DNA of 64,000 bases from Physella acuta (lineage: Eukaryota > Mollusca > Gastropoda > Physidae), in the NCBI RefSeq assembly GCF_028476545.1, contig NW_026732026.1:382501-446500 (forward strand). The letters run 5' to 3'. Below are positions 36,258 to 48,802 of this stretch, in pieces. The notes below the pieces were generated by a model, which did no database searches, was not told the DNA's origin, and saw only the letters and a list, made by a program, of their open reading frames with translations. Positions within the stretch are counted from its first letter, which is position 1; each line of letters starts with the position of its first letter. Made by a program: the position numbers and the translations under genes.

Positions 36258-38001
36258 CAGTGGTTCCCAACCTTTTTCGAGTGGCGACCCCCTTTTATAA
36301 AAATTAAGTGACCCGCGACCCCCATAGAATTAAAAAGCCGAAATTAGTATGGAAATTAATAAGCACTAAAATAACATTTTCTAGTAGACTTTCAATATGA
36401 TAACTGTTTTAATACCATGAGTAAAATTGCATACTATTGACTAAACATTCGCGGTTAATTTTTTTTTAAAGTATTTTTTTTTGCTAACGCCAACTCATGT
36501 CATTATCATTATCTTAATTTTGTTTTTAATCGAAAAATAGTGTTGAAAATCTATTCTCGAAAAGTCAATCAATTTTACGTTTGGGTATGAATGGTGAATA
36601 CTACACCAAAATTGAGTGTGCAGTTTTTTATCTTACGCGAAATCATTCTACAAATCAAAGAATTCATCTGCCGGCAACATCGAGGAAAGAAGAGAATGGG
36701 TAATACGTAAATGCAGATTTTTTTTCAGCTCAGAGAAATAGTGCTGCAGTTCGTTTTCACTTGATTCAAGATGCCCAGAAATCTCTTATTTCAAAATTTT
36801 AATTATCTCACAATTAGATTCATCTACCACACTGCAGAGTTTCTCAAATTTACAATATTTCCAAGATTTATTTTCTTCGCCGATTTTGCAGCTTTGATAA
36901 AAATGCCCCGCGATAATCATGGAAAGTGATAATATTCGTTCATTTTCCCCGAAGCTTCAGGTTATGCTTATGTTGATGTTCGAACACATCTGCTAGGTAT
37001 GATACTCTCTCCAACCACTCTATGTCGTTTTAAGTATACCAAAAGGTCTTGTTTCCTTTGCATTTCCAAGAACAATTTGATTTCAGATTTCAATTAAAAA
37101 ACACGATTCACAACAATTCGTTTTACAGCCAGCGCACTGTAGTGTAGAAGAGCAGAACCTCGTGATCTTTATTCAGGTCTTTTCTCACTTCTTTGAAGGC
37201 TCCAGATTTTATATAATTTACCACTTATACCAGCAATGGAGTCTTGATGGCGATTGGTGAGGGCAGTGGTTAGGGAGCTAAATATTTTCTGCTTTCTGAA
37301 AGCCCGATTTTGACCTAAACATAGATGGTGCACCATCCGTACAAACCCTCACAGCATGGAGAAAATAAATAGTTTTTTTTAAAATTGGATGATTAAAATG
37401 GGTTAAAAAGAGCAACTCTTCTTTGCTATCATCTGAATGAATATAGACAAAGACCAGTTAATTTATCAACATGAAAAGCAAACAATGGTGAAAGCTTAAT
37501 TTCAATAATCAATAAAAATGTGTTATTTAACATCTACGGACATGTAAGAATTAACTTCGCCATCTTCAACATGCAGCGTTTGATGAGATTTTCTCCTATT
37601 GTGTTTGTTTTTGCTTGGGATTTTCTGTCGCGACTTCATGTGATGCTTTGCACTAATGCTGTGTTTCCTTGGTGAAAACTTTCTGTTCGATCAAGTCTCT
37701 GACGTTTGCAACTAGCTTCATACCGACGAAAGAACTCCATATCTTTTTTGTTGTGTTTCGAATGACTCGTTTTAGTTTTGAAGATTTCATAAACTCGTGA
37801 CTGAGAACAACTTTGCACATTACGCTTTGCTTCTTCTCTATTCCCTTTCCAGTGATGTTAGTAAAGCCGAATTTTAAAAAATTCGTCTAAATATTTATGT
37901 TTTGTTTCAAATTACTGAGGTTTAGTATACCAGTTGGCGACCCCCCAGAAAGCCCTTCGCGACCCCCAGGGGGGTCGCGACCCCCAGGTTGGGAACCCGT
38001 G
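36258..38001 (-). mobile_element. hAT transposon with decayed transposase
   Basis: Ends CAGTGGTTCCCAACCT and, inverted, CACGGGTTCCCAACCT. The flanks ATCTAGAT (36250-36257) and ATCTAGAT (38002-38009) are a perfect 8-bp target duplication. The minus strand holds remnants of a hAT transposase of the ZBED5-like type: FVRMVHHLCLG (compare VCTDGAPSMLG), NRVF then LKSEIKLFLE, and an MQRKQDLL block, in several frames with stops. A 60-codon open stretch at 37636-37818 is part of it. A dead DNA transposon of 1744 bp. Confidence 0.88.
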
Positions 38002-38009
38002 ATCTAGAT

Positions 38010-39457
38010 TAAAGTATTTTACGGGTCAATGTTTTAAAAGTATCGCGCCTGTTGCTGCTAATATTAATATAACAAAAATATTACTTCACTGCGATTGTAC
38101 GTTATTTGCCAATAATATATGCATATTGAACGGCAGAATGTCTTTTTTTTTTGGTCTAAATCACCACGTGAAGACGAGGAAAAACCTAATTGTTTTTTTT
38201 TTAGCTTTTTTAAAAAAAAAAAAAAATTTATTAGATAACTAAAATACTTTTAAAAATGTAAAATAATGAACGTCATATATTTAGTAAATTCCGACAAAAA
38301 CCAAATAATGACATTTTTATTCATTTATTTTTATCTATTAAAAAAAAATTAAATGAATGGAATATTCGAGGACTTCACCGTGGGGGTCTATTGTTGGCTA
38401 ACGCAGACATGCCTACTGTCCCGCTTTTTCACCTAAAAAAGTAATTTGTTCCGTCATTCCGAAATTAACTTAGTTGGTTCCGATTTTTTTTTAATTAATA
38501 AAGAAAGGTAATAAAGTAAATTTTAAAAAATGTCAGGAAAAAGCGATTATCTCCCTTTGGCACACGTTTCTTTTTACTTACAATCTTACAATATTTACCA
38601 GTATCATCGAATACTAGATCTAGTTAGTAGTATATCTACTACTACTAGATCTAGAATTGTAACTAGATCTACTAGTAGATACTGAAATAGTGAATACTGA
38701 TCTATCTTGTAAGTTTAACTTAACTAGTAACTACTATTATGAAGAACTTAGTAAGAAGTAACTAGGAGTTTTACTAGGTAGATCAAGTGTCTTTTTCATA
38801 ACTTATATTATAATATATTACATATGATGAAGCCTTCAGCCTTCATATAGCCTAGAACATAGCAAGACATAAATAATCAAATCAATAATGTAATGTCAAA
38901 GCTATGATTTTTTATTCGGGTTGGGGGGGGGGTTTACTGGTTAATTTATTTTTTAAAATGTAAGCTGACATTAAGCAGTATTTAAATGTATCCTACTCCT
39001 AGAGACTAAATATATAGGACTAGAAGCCTACTAATGTCATTAGAGTAATTTTTAATTAATTATTTTTATTTTTGACTTAATAAAGTTGCGTCCGCGCGTA
39101 TGTTCCTCTTTTTGGCTTCAAATTCCTCTTTTTAGGCATAACTGTTCCTACTTTTGGCTGACAGGGGTAGGCATGTCTGCTAACGATACAATTTTTCTAC
39201 ACGAGCATTGTAGATGTTCAAGTTCAAGGTGACAATTCTTTCGTGATTTTCTTGTATTTTTACTGCTAAGGGTGTAAAGTGCGAGATGCAAAACCAGCAA
39301 CGGAGAAATTGTGTAGTTCAGCGGGTGATAGATGTAGGCCTATCCCTAAAGCTACACAAATAATAAGGTTAACCTAAAATTATGTCTAATGTATTGAAGT
39401 CTAGTTGCCATTTTGACAGTTTGCTTTTATTATTTTTTCTAGAGAAATATCTTGAGG
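38010..39457. other. AT-rich interval, no gene recognised
   Basis: A CTAGAT-type cluster lies at 38610-38690. No terminal repeats or exons were recognised. Confidence 0.5.
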
Positions 39458-39465
39458 CTGAGAGA

Positions 39466-40837
39466 CAGTGGCGTAGGCAAGGGGGTGGGGGTTACAACCC
39501 CCCCCCCCCCCCCCCCCAATGGACCCCTCTGTAAAAAAATTACAGTCATAATACCGCTGTTACTTATTTAAATCTATTTCTGAATCAGTATAATTGTATA
39601 TGTATGCTTAGAACAGTCATCTAAAATCTGACGCTATGTTCACTCTGAGTTGGTTATTCCCCCCCCCCCCCCCCCACCTCAACACCTAAAACGGGACAGG
39701 CTATTGTGTAGAGCGACATTAATGTCACAACTAGGTATACGCTGAGTAGGATAATTGACCTAAACCTAAAGTGACCGGAAAGTTGTGAATGATGGTGACA
39801 CCCCCAACCCACCCCGAACTGGTCTGTTAGTACATTTGGGAAAACGAGTAACGATGTACCAAAGTACCATGCTGCCAGAATCATAGCTTTTGAAACGTAA
39901 AACTCTGTGAATATTGTTTTTGCAATTACCAGTAAAAAGGGTGTGAGCAATACAGTGATCTAACCATACCTTATCATTATGTTAAAAATGATCTTTAAAG
40001 AACACAAAAAGCAGTAGCTAATTTTAAAAAAATATTATCTTTTTTTTTTTTTTTTGACAGTTGAAATAGCTTTATTTCCATCGATCTTCTTTGTTCCAGC
40101 TTACCAATATATAAATTAGCATAGACAGCTAATTAGCAACATGACTCATTCATTTAATTTCCCACTTAAGTATAATTTTAATTAATTCAAATAAATATCG
40201 TCTAGTTATACTATTTATTTTTATATCTCCAAATTTTGTAACACGTTCAATGCCCCCTCCCCCCCCCCCCTCCACTGTTCCCCTTGCCCAACTTTCCACA
40301 TTTCATACCTTTCAATATTTTATTTCAACTGTTTTATTTAATAACTAGGCATGCTGCCCAGCTTCGCTTAGGCTTTCGAAAACATTGAGAATTTGAATGC
40401 TTAATTAATTCGCCCATATAAGGCGCCGGTCAGTCGAGGTCAGTTTTGACCCCTTCATCGTAGACTTTTCGGCCAACCGGCCCCCGTGTTCTGTCGCCCC
40501 AAGGCAAGATCCTGCCAAATTTGAAGCGCCTGCGGCGCCGGGAAGTGCCCTATCGGGCACCCGACAACTTAGCTCTATAGATCATCTAGATCTAGAATCT
40601 CTAGATTTATATGATCTAGAATCTCTAGATCTAGATGATCCAGAATATCTAGATCTAGATCAATATCTAGATCTAGAATCTCTAGATCTAGAATCCAAAT
40701 AGATAAAATATTTTTTTTTTAAGTTTAGGCCGAGAAAATCGTATTGTATACATTTCATAGCGTGCATAGCCCTAAATCATATTTGAATGAAATAGTTCAT
40801 TTCTTCTTATTCTAAACTCGGAAGATGACGTCATCAT

Positions 40838-40876
<39 letters not shown>

Positions 40877-41715
40877 CTCAGACATGTAATTTACAGCGTC
40901 AGTTGTGTGTCTTCGCTTTAGTATTACAGTTTCATCACCGGCTTGTGAGGACTGACACAGATGTTACAATAGTAATATTTCTTTCTTACTTGTAGCCTAC
41001 TTTCATTCATTTAAGATGGTTTACTTATACATAGATATAATACAAAACGTCTAAATATAAACAAAATAAAACAAAATAAAAATAAAAACCAACCTGAAAC
41101 TAAAAAATATGATCTGAACTGCAAGACCGATATTTTAGTTATATTCCAAATGTTTCTCTTATCTATTGAAAAGCGTGGTTACCAACTGTGATTTTAAAAA
41201 CTTTCATTATGCTGTTATACTTTAGCATTTATGATGACAATATATTTAATTCTGATTGTTCTGTAGACAACATATTTTTGTAAAAACGAATATTGTTAAG
41301 CTACTTTATTACATTCTAAAGTAATTATTGATTATTTTTTTTACATTTGTAATTAAATGTGTAGACATATATATATTTATATTAAGAGAGTGATTATTTC
41401 CCCTATTTCGCTTGTCTTAATTTAATGACCCAGGAATTATTACGTAACATGTTTTTTACAAGGATTACAAAACTGATTGTGTTGCATTCATTGTTTTTGG
41501 TTGTAGTGTGTGTATATTTTGTTTGTTTTTTGTTTAGAGTGATACATTTTTTTGTTTGTCGGGGAATGTCGGCCTACAATGTATGTTTTTTCTTCTTTCT
41601 TCAGAGTGCTACTTTCAATTTATTTTACATCATAGCGAAGCAGTGACATACAGCTAATGATTGGGGGAAAAATTGACCCCCCCCCCCCCATTAGACGATC
41701 CTGGCTACGCCACTT
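39466..41715. mobile_element. hAT-type element with perfect target duplication, no transposase seen
   Basis: The left end CAGTGGCGTAGGCAAGG and the inverted right end AAGTGGCGTAGCCAGG are flanked by CTGAGAGA on both sides (39458-39465, 41716-41723), an exact 8-bp duplication. The 2250-bp body has C runs next to both ends, a CTAGAT cluster at 40575-40690, a poly(T) of about 35 at 40840-40874 and a Helentron-like end near 40345. No transposase frame was recognised. Confidence 0.8.
40343..40575 (-). mobile_element. Possible Helentron-like 3' end inside the hAT element
   Basis: On the minus strand it ends AAGCGAAGCTGGGCAGCATG then CCTAGT, like the GGGTACGCTAGT end at 45322. Upstream is GC-richer than its surroundings (GCGCCTGCGGCGCCGGGAAG). 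No matching start was found. Confidence 0.35.
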
Positions 41716-41723
41716 CTGAGAGA

Positions 41724-43113
41724 TACTAAGTGTCTCGGCTGTGAAAGAAAGGCACATTCTACTATCTAGCTAATCGCTACTCAAGTCTATTAATGATTAA
41801 ATTTTACGTCTGAAATTTTAGTTAAGCTCCTATTTCCGGGGGGCGCTAGAAAAGTTCGCCTAGAGATGAATTTGAGCACAAAGAATATGGTACCTACTTA
41901 CTTTTTCCCTATTGCTTTATACTATACAGTAGTGCGACACAAGTCAGTAGCAAGCTGTGTTCATGGTGGTTCCCGCGACATCTTGTAAGCTCGCACGGCT
42001 TTCTTTGTATGATTTTGTCGATTGGCCGTCGCGTAACAACTCCCTCGTTTCCACCACCCCCCCCCCCCTTATTTTTTTAAGTTTCATAATACCGAGGGGT
42101 GCATGAAAGGAGTGCATATCTCACATACGGAGCACACAAAGCCAGGTGTGTATGCAAAGTTTCATTGGGGATTGGATGGTTGTTTTTTTTTTATCTAACA
42201 CACCTGTCTTTTTGGGTTTGTTCTTTTATCGATAAACCACAGTCAACTATTCATGTACCCGGTTGATGATAAAAGTGAATAGGTTAGGATTAAGGATTAT
42301 ATTATTGGCGACATATTTTTTAAGATTAGTATAGGCAGGTGTAAAAAAGAAAAAAGTAGACATGTAAAAGTAAAACGTGTTGTATACAATAGTTTAGATA
42401 AGCAGCTATGTATAAACTTTTGAGTTCAGACAAGTGGACAGTTTTTTGTATTTTTAAAATTATACAAGTTAACATTAGGAGATGATACACACTCACACAT
42501 AGCTTAGCAAGATTATTGCTAATGAATTTATTTTCATTTTTAAATCACATTGAAGTTTTAGTGCAAGTTGATTTTTCTTTTTTGTTTTTTTGCGTTTAGG
42601 CTAACCTATCTTACTTTTTGTTTTACTGTTATTTCAAATAAAAATAGTTTTCTTTTATTTGAAACTATTACTAGTATTACCTTGTTTTGAGTTTTAGGGC
42701 GAATGGACATAAGTCAATGGTATCGTTGTTGTATTTTTACTGTAGGCTAAGTATTTATCTATATCAAGAGCTCTCTAAGCGAGAGTGTTGTGTTTAACTC
42801 ACCCGTGTTGAAGTTATGATTGTCTTCCAAAGCGTCGTGACTTGTCTTAAATTTGACGCAAGATGTCTGCTGGGTGCCTTACTCCATGGAGCTGATTATA
42901 ATATAATAAATAAAATGTACGTCGTGAACTAATTAAAATAAGTTTTTAAAAAGAAGACGACGACTAAACTAGTGACTTGTTACAATTTAAAAAATTTCTA
43001 ACCAGGTTTTTTTTTCCCCACCGTGACAAATCATAACCTAACGATTAAATTTGGTGTTGGAAATTTCCAATCTGTTATTCTTCCGGGGGGGGGGGGGTAA
43101 TACTGCAGGCAAG
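41724..43113. other. AT-rich interval, no gene recognised
   Basis: Contains C and G homopolymers (42053, 43085) and short AT-driven frames only. Confidence 0.5.
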
Positions 43114-43172
43114 CAGTGTTTCTTTCAGACATTGTTCTTCGGAGGGGGGGGGGGTGCCTGAAAGAAACCTTG
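43114..43172. mobile_element. Minimal G-run hAT-type MITE derivative, 59 bp
   Basis: CAGTGTTTCTTTCAGACATT at the left and GTGCCTGAAAGAAACCTTG at the right are inverted partners with only a G run between. The flanking octamers do not match, so it may be an internal deletion product. Confidence 0.5.
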
Positions 43173-43448
43173 TAGACGTGGAGGTTCAATATGTTCTTTG
43201 GTTAATCCCTATAAGGCAATCCAGTTTCTTATGGCTGATGCTAAAATTTATGAGCAAAAACAACTTCGTTATTACACTAGAACCAGGAAACAGAAGTAAA
43301 GCTACCCAGATTCCTATCTCAGCTGTATTAACTATGGGAAAGAAATGAAAACCTAGTTTTACACCTCTCATACAAGAAAATGAATATTTATTAAAGAGTA
43401 AGCGCCTCCAAAACACGGTTAGATGTTCTAAGCTGGACTAGTAATACT

Positions 43449-43507
43449 AGAAAGAAAAATATCGCTCATGTATACTAGTAGTATACATGAGTGATATTTT
43501 TCTTTCT
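43449..43507 (+). other. Near-perfect 27-bp foldback hairpin
   Basis: Left arm 43449-43475 and right arm 43481-43507 pair over 27 bases with one G-T pair, around the 5-base loop TAGTA. The apical part reads CATGTATAC TAGTA GTATACATG. The function is unknown; see findings. Confidence 0.85.
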
Positions 43508-44656
43508 GTTTAAATCAGGTGATTTATGAATGTTTTTTTTTCTGTTTGCTCTTTATGCATTACCATAACATTCATCCGATCGCCATGAAAATTTGGGATG
43601 TTGTTGAGTACATTGCCACGAAGATTTCTGGCACCACAACCCTAAAAAAAATCCTGCAGATAACCAAGCTTAGATTATTTTGCAGAAAATATGGAGTTGT
43701 TTCCCTTTGCCTAAATTACTGATCCAATTACAGTTTATGAAGTTACCAAATCTTGCTCAATATTTGGTCAGATACATTCACCAATTTTCATAACAATTTA
43801 CTTTTCAAATAAGCATAATGGTAATAATTAGGCTTACTTTTCAGGATTTGAGAGCAGCCAATGGTGAAAAATATGCGACCTATTGAGAAGCTTGCCAAGA
43901 ATTACATTTAAAAAAAAAATCTATGCTTATTTGAACACAGCACTCCCTGAAGCAAATACACATTATTTGGAATAATATTGAAAACATGTTTCCTTTCCAA
44001 TCCGAAAGATCTTTGGGAAAAACAAATATTGCATTACATGAGGTAAAGACCGTGTGCAAGAGAGAAAGAGCTGGAGACAGCCAGCAACCCATCTCTAGGA
44101 TTAGAGGTCTCTTCTGATTTTCTTTAGGCATCACCTGTTACACAGCTGATGCCAAATTGTATATTAGTTAACGCCATTCCCTTGGGACCTTTAGCTGTTG
44201 AAAGATTTCCATGGCACGATTATCCACTCGTACTTTCCACGTAGCCAGTGGTGATGCTCAGAAAACTTTCTAGAACACCGGATGCTTGCTAAAACACCAC
44301 GAGGCAAATTTAAAATACTGGGAATACAAAAGCTGAAAATAGGAATTTGGAATGTGTTGTAAACTTTGAAAATTATGCTGTAAATATGTACACAATTAAT
44401 GTATATTAATAAATTCCCAATTGTAGGTTCAAAATAATCCTGGGAGACAACCTGCGACCATGTATCCAAAAATTGTTCAAGCAGTGAAAAATTCAAACAT
44501 TAAAAAGTTAAAAATCGTAAATTTCATAGACTTTTGCGATGTTAAAATTGTATGCGGCGATTTTATAAAAATTAATATGGTTATAAAAACATGATTTATG
44601 GTTTTTGTATGGCTTTTATAAAGATGGGACTTATTTGGTAGTTTTTTGTATTTTCG
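43508..44656. other. Interval with modest open frames, no gene recognised
   Basis: Minus-strand frames at 43880-44134 (84 codons) and 44191-44496 (101 codons) show no domain I recognise and no clear splice context. They could be chance frames or relics of an unidentified element. Confidence 0.4.
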
Positions 44657-44664
44657 GGAATAAC

Positions 44665-44914
44665 CAGAGGCGTAGCGACCCTTCCCGGCGCCCGGGTACA
44701 AACTTTCAATTTGGCGCCCCCCGCAGGAGCAAATTTTCAATTTGCACCCACCCCCCTCAAATTTTCAATTTGCAACACCCCCCCCCCTATTTATAATGCA
44801 AAAAAATGCAGCTAAAATGACAGTTTTATTTGTTTTTACAACCCATTTGGGCGCCCCCTAAGATTGGCGCCCGAGGACATATGTACCCCTCTGCCCCCCA
44901 TCGCTACGCCTCTG
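44665..44914. mobile_element. CAGAGGCGTAGC MITE, complete copy
   Basis: CAGAGGCGTAGCGACCCTTC at the left and ATCGCTACGCCTCTG at the right, inverted. The flanks GGAATAAC and GGAACGAC agree at 6 of 8, suiting an old hAT insertion. The body has repeated AATTTTCAATTTGC and C runs, and is non-coding. Confidence 0.75.
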
Positions 44915-45236
44915 GGAACGACGTTTAATGGTAAATGAAAACAAACACGGCTTGTGTAAGTCATGTTGACGTTTAAAAGTATAAATTATAGGGCAATACA
45001 AAAATGTTTGAAATTGAAAAGCATTGTTTTGGTTGGTTTTTTTTTTTTTTTTTGTTGTTTTTAAATTACAACACAGAATAGCTCTATGCGTTAACTAACG
45101 GTAATAACTACCGGTATAAGGATCATAGTTTACAGAATAAGATCATGGTGTTTCTATAAATAGTTGCTGAGGCCCCCAACAACTATGATTCCAGAAACTT
45201 AACGGCTGTTATCTTTACAAGGTAACGCGGCAAAAA

Positions 45237-45322
45237 ATGACGATTGGCATTGCATTGATGAAAACCTCTTAAAATATTGCGTAAGCCCGCTGCAAAGCAC
45301 GGGACGGGTACGCTAGTATCTA
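45237..45322 (+). mobile_element. Helentron-like 3' end
   Basis: GCCCGCTGCAAAGCACGGGA then CGGGTACGCTAGT: a CCCG/CGGG stem close to a CTAGT terminus. It is followed at once by ATCTATAATATAAGCC, which looks like the start of another such element. The 5' extent is unknown. Confidence 0.4.
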
Positions 45323-46726
45323 TAATATAAGCCGCCAGGTAGTGTGTCATTCCTTCCGTCAGTCATCGCTATGGTAACTTTGTCTAACTTTGACACCCTG
45401 AGCTACTGCACCGGGTGTCACACGACTAAAAGTCAGAAGTAAAACAATCAAAATGTCTTGGTCGACTAAAATATAAATCGAACTTTAATGTTTTGGTAAA
45501 TTTATTTTGAATATTTCAGCTAGAACAATAGGCCTATATTAAAATTGAGATGCACAATAGTTCACACAGCCTAGCATATAGATATGACGTTGCCTTTTAC
45601 GTGTTATTTTACAATGTAAAACGTTCTAAGAATACCTTTCTGTTTCAATTTGTTAGATAGGCAACATAGCTGAAAGATTATAGCTCATAATCTAATCTCG
45701 TTATTTTATTTCAATAATGTGCTGCTTTCAAGAACATTTCAGCTTTATAATTAAAAAATTATTATTATCCTGTTCAATAATGGACTAAGATAGTCTGACT
45801 GTAACTGTGTCACTCAATATAATTAAGCGTTGAAGTAAGATCAAAAGATTTTCAATGAACCAAGTATATTCAAATTAGATGAAATATCTGTTTATTTCAT
45901 CTTGTTTCCATGAAATTATAGTGTAAAGTTTGAATCGACATGGTTATTACGTTTAGAACGAGAATCATTGTTTTCAAAAGTTCTGTATTTTACGCATGCT
46001 GAAAATTAAACCAAAGGGGAACAGGCAAAGAAATACCGAAAAATGAACAAGCCAAGGAGAATTGCGAGGAAACTGAAACAACATGATTATTCGGATTTAA
46101 ACAAATGCGTGTTGTTTTTTTTCTCGTTAGTCTGAAAGGCTTAGCCTGTTCGTATTTAATATTACGTCAGTCAAGTAAGACCTATCAATAGGTGGAGCAG
46201 CTGTTGTAAAGATTTAGTCAGTTATAATTGGGTATTAAAAATCTACAACTACTTTGACAGATTGTTTCATTTTCGCTATGGGATATTACGTAGTTACCTT
46301 TCCTTCCCCTCCCCAAACAAGTGCTATTTTATAATACAATGATTACATCATCAATACCCATAAAAATTGAAATTCCGCAGACATTTTTTTTTACATTTTA
46401 CAGGCTTACTATATATAAATAGTACATGACAAATCGTCCTAATATATGTTGTATGTAGAAGACGCAGTATGTCCTAATCAGTGTCACGGGGTGCACAGGG
46501 TGACATCCAAGGGGGTGACACCATTATAGCTAATCTAATTTTAATGAAGAAGTTATTTTGATGGCTTATTAAAGTTATATTTATATACATTATTAAACAA
46601 AGGGTAACACTATATGTGATAGAGGTGACATCAAATGGCCAATAGATTTGGTATATCATACAATTACTAAATAGTCGTTGTCGGAGTGGTGAGAGTAAGT
46701 TACCGCACATGACGCAGTTCGTCTAA
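45323..46726. other. AT-rich interval, no gene recognised
   Basis: Fragments of GGGTGTCAC-type MITE sequence lie at 45410-45425 and 46480-46530. Otherwise nothing identifiable. Confidence 0.45.
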
Positions 46727-47081
46727 ATACACAGTTTTAAGTGTATTAATTATTAATACACAGTTTTAAGTGTATTAATTATTAATACACAGTTTTAAGT
46801 GTATTAATACACAGTTTTAAGTGTATTAATACACAGTTTTAAGTGTATTAATTATTAATACACAGTTTTAAGTGTATTAATACACAGTTTTAAGTGTATT
46901 AATTATTAATACACAGTTTTAAGTGTATTAATACACAGTTTTAGGTGTATTAATACACAGTTTTAAGTGTATTAATACACAGTTTTAAGTGTATTAATAC
47001 ACAGTTTTAAGTGTATTAATACACAGTTTTAAGAGTATTAATACACAGTTTTAAGTGTATTAATACACAGTTTTAAGTGTT
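46727..47081. repeat. 22/29-bp minisatellite
   Basis: About 15 copies of ACACAGTTTTAAGTGTATTA then AT, some lengthened by TATTAAT to 29 bases. The unit is partly self-complementary (ATTAATAC/GTATTAAT), so the long units can fold. Confidence 0.95.
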
Positions 47082-47331
47082 CTAAATTCTTGCAGTAGGA
47101 TCTGTGTATAACATAATTGTGTTGAACACATCAGGAATTTTTTTTTTTAAAGGTGAACAATTTAAGAAATTTATAATGCATACGACACCACCACTTGTCT
47201 ATATCGTGACCAATAGGATGAGCTTTCCTTGAACATGTCTGTCTATTCCTAGTGTATGATGAAATTTTAAAAAATAGTTCGGGATTTCCCCTTGTAGTGT
47301 ACGTGTTTATAGGATTTTCCCGATATATCTA

Positions 47332-47425
47332 TCTACTAATATTATATAGGCCTAGTTCTCTACGTGTAAACTGTCGTCACGGATGGCTGCTTTCACGGGG
47401 GAGGGGGAAGGGATGGGTGAAGGGA
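47332..47425 (+). mobile_element. Helentron-like element, fragment
   Basis: Shares TGTAAACTGTC then TCACGGATGGCTGCTTTCAC with the interior of 15290-15722, joined to a TATATAG-type start. Most of the body is missing. Confidence 0.45.
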
Positions 47426-47714
47426 GGGAATTTTTAAATAAAAGATTTAAGATTGTTTTGCATTTGTAAAAGCTATCCTGCTTTGTCAATTAATTAGAAT
47501 TACGCTTAGTCTATAGCAAAGTACATTACTTAAATATCTGTTGTAAATTTGTGAGAATAGAATGGTTTCTTTGTGGGTATAGTGATATGTAACCCCACCA
47601 CCACCTCATTTAATTTACTGGAGCCTATTTTATGGAGTTTCAAGTTTACATTAATTTTGAATTTTAAAACATATATAGATTTTCTTTGTAGTTTCGATAA
47701 GAGTTTAAGGACAT

Positions 47715-47799
47715 TATTAAAAGATATATTTTCTATATAAATTCCATTTCGGTTATGGGGGGGGGGGGGCGAAGAGATGCCTGCCTGGAAGAAACTCTG
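47715..47799. mobile_element. G-run hAT-type MITE, partial copy
   Basis: AAAAGATATATTTTCTATAT, a G run, then GAGATGCCTGCCTGGAAGAA and ACTCTG. A GCCT duplication sits in the terminal motif. Confidence 0.6.
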
Positions 47800-47875
47800 C
47801 ATGACATACAAAACAAAATCAATGAATCATAAAAGAACACGTTAATATTTTGAGTTTTTCTAATAGGAACGATGT

Positions 47876-47998
<123 letters not shown>

Positions 47999-48002
47999 CG
48001 GT

Positions 48003-48093
48003 CTATAGGGCAAGTGTCCTCGGCATACTGACTAGAACTCGAGACTTACGGGTTAGCAGTCCAGCTCTCTACCGCTAGACCACTCCGTCCAAC
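48003..48093 (-). mobile_element. tRNA-derived SINE copy 4, head only
   Basis: The minus strand reads GGACGGAGTGGTCTAGCGGT and TCTCGAGTTC (A and B boxes), then CAGTATGCCGAGGACACTTG. It is sandwiched between two TA arrays, so the rest was lost or overrun. Confidence 0.65.
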
Positions 48094-48097
48094 GCGT

Positions 48098-48375
<278 letters not shown>

Positions 48376-48546
48376 TATATATTTTTCTACTTACTTTGTT
48401 TCCTGGATATACCGAGGCTGAAGGAGTCGTTTTGAAATTAAGAGAATAGCTAAGCTATCCCGCTGCTTCATATAAATAAACTGAAAACGGAAATTTCCGT
48501 TGTTTTTTTTTTTAGTAACATGTCATCACTGTTTGAAAAATCTCCA

Positions 48547-48802
48547 CAGAGGCGTAGCGACCCTTCCCGGCGCCCGGGGACAAACTTTCAATTTGGCGCC
48601 CCCCCCCCCCTCAAACTTTCGATTTGCACCCCCCCCTCCCACTATCAACTTCTTTTCGATTTGCACCCCCCCCCCCAAAACTGCAAAAATGCAGCAAAAA
48701 TGACATTTTAATTTATTTTTACAACCCATTTTTGGCGCCCCCTAAGGTCGGCGCCCGGGGACATATGTCCCCCCTCCCCCCCCCCCCATCGCTATGCACG
48801 TG
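48547..48802. mobile_element. CAGAGGCGTAGC MITE inserted into a hairpin-ended repeat
   Basis: CAGAGGCGTAGCGACCCTTC at the left; the right end is eroded (ATCGCTATGCACGTG). The flanks AATCTCCA and GATCTCCC agree at 6 of 8. The right flank is the start of hairpin-ended repeat copy D. Confidence 0.65.

Noticed and set aside
39654-39950. 98-codon minus-strand hydrophobic frame as a membrane protein
   Set aside because: It lies inside a hAT element, begins in a C run, and shows no recognised family.
44191-44496. 101-codon minus-strand frame as a gene
   Set aside because: No domain, no splice partners and biased AT composition. Kept only as an unexplained interval.
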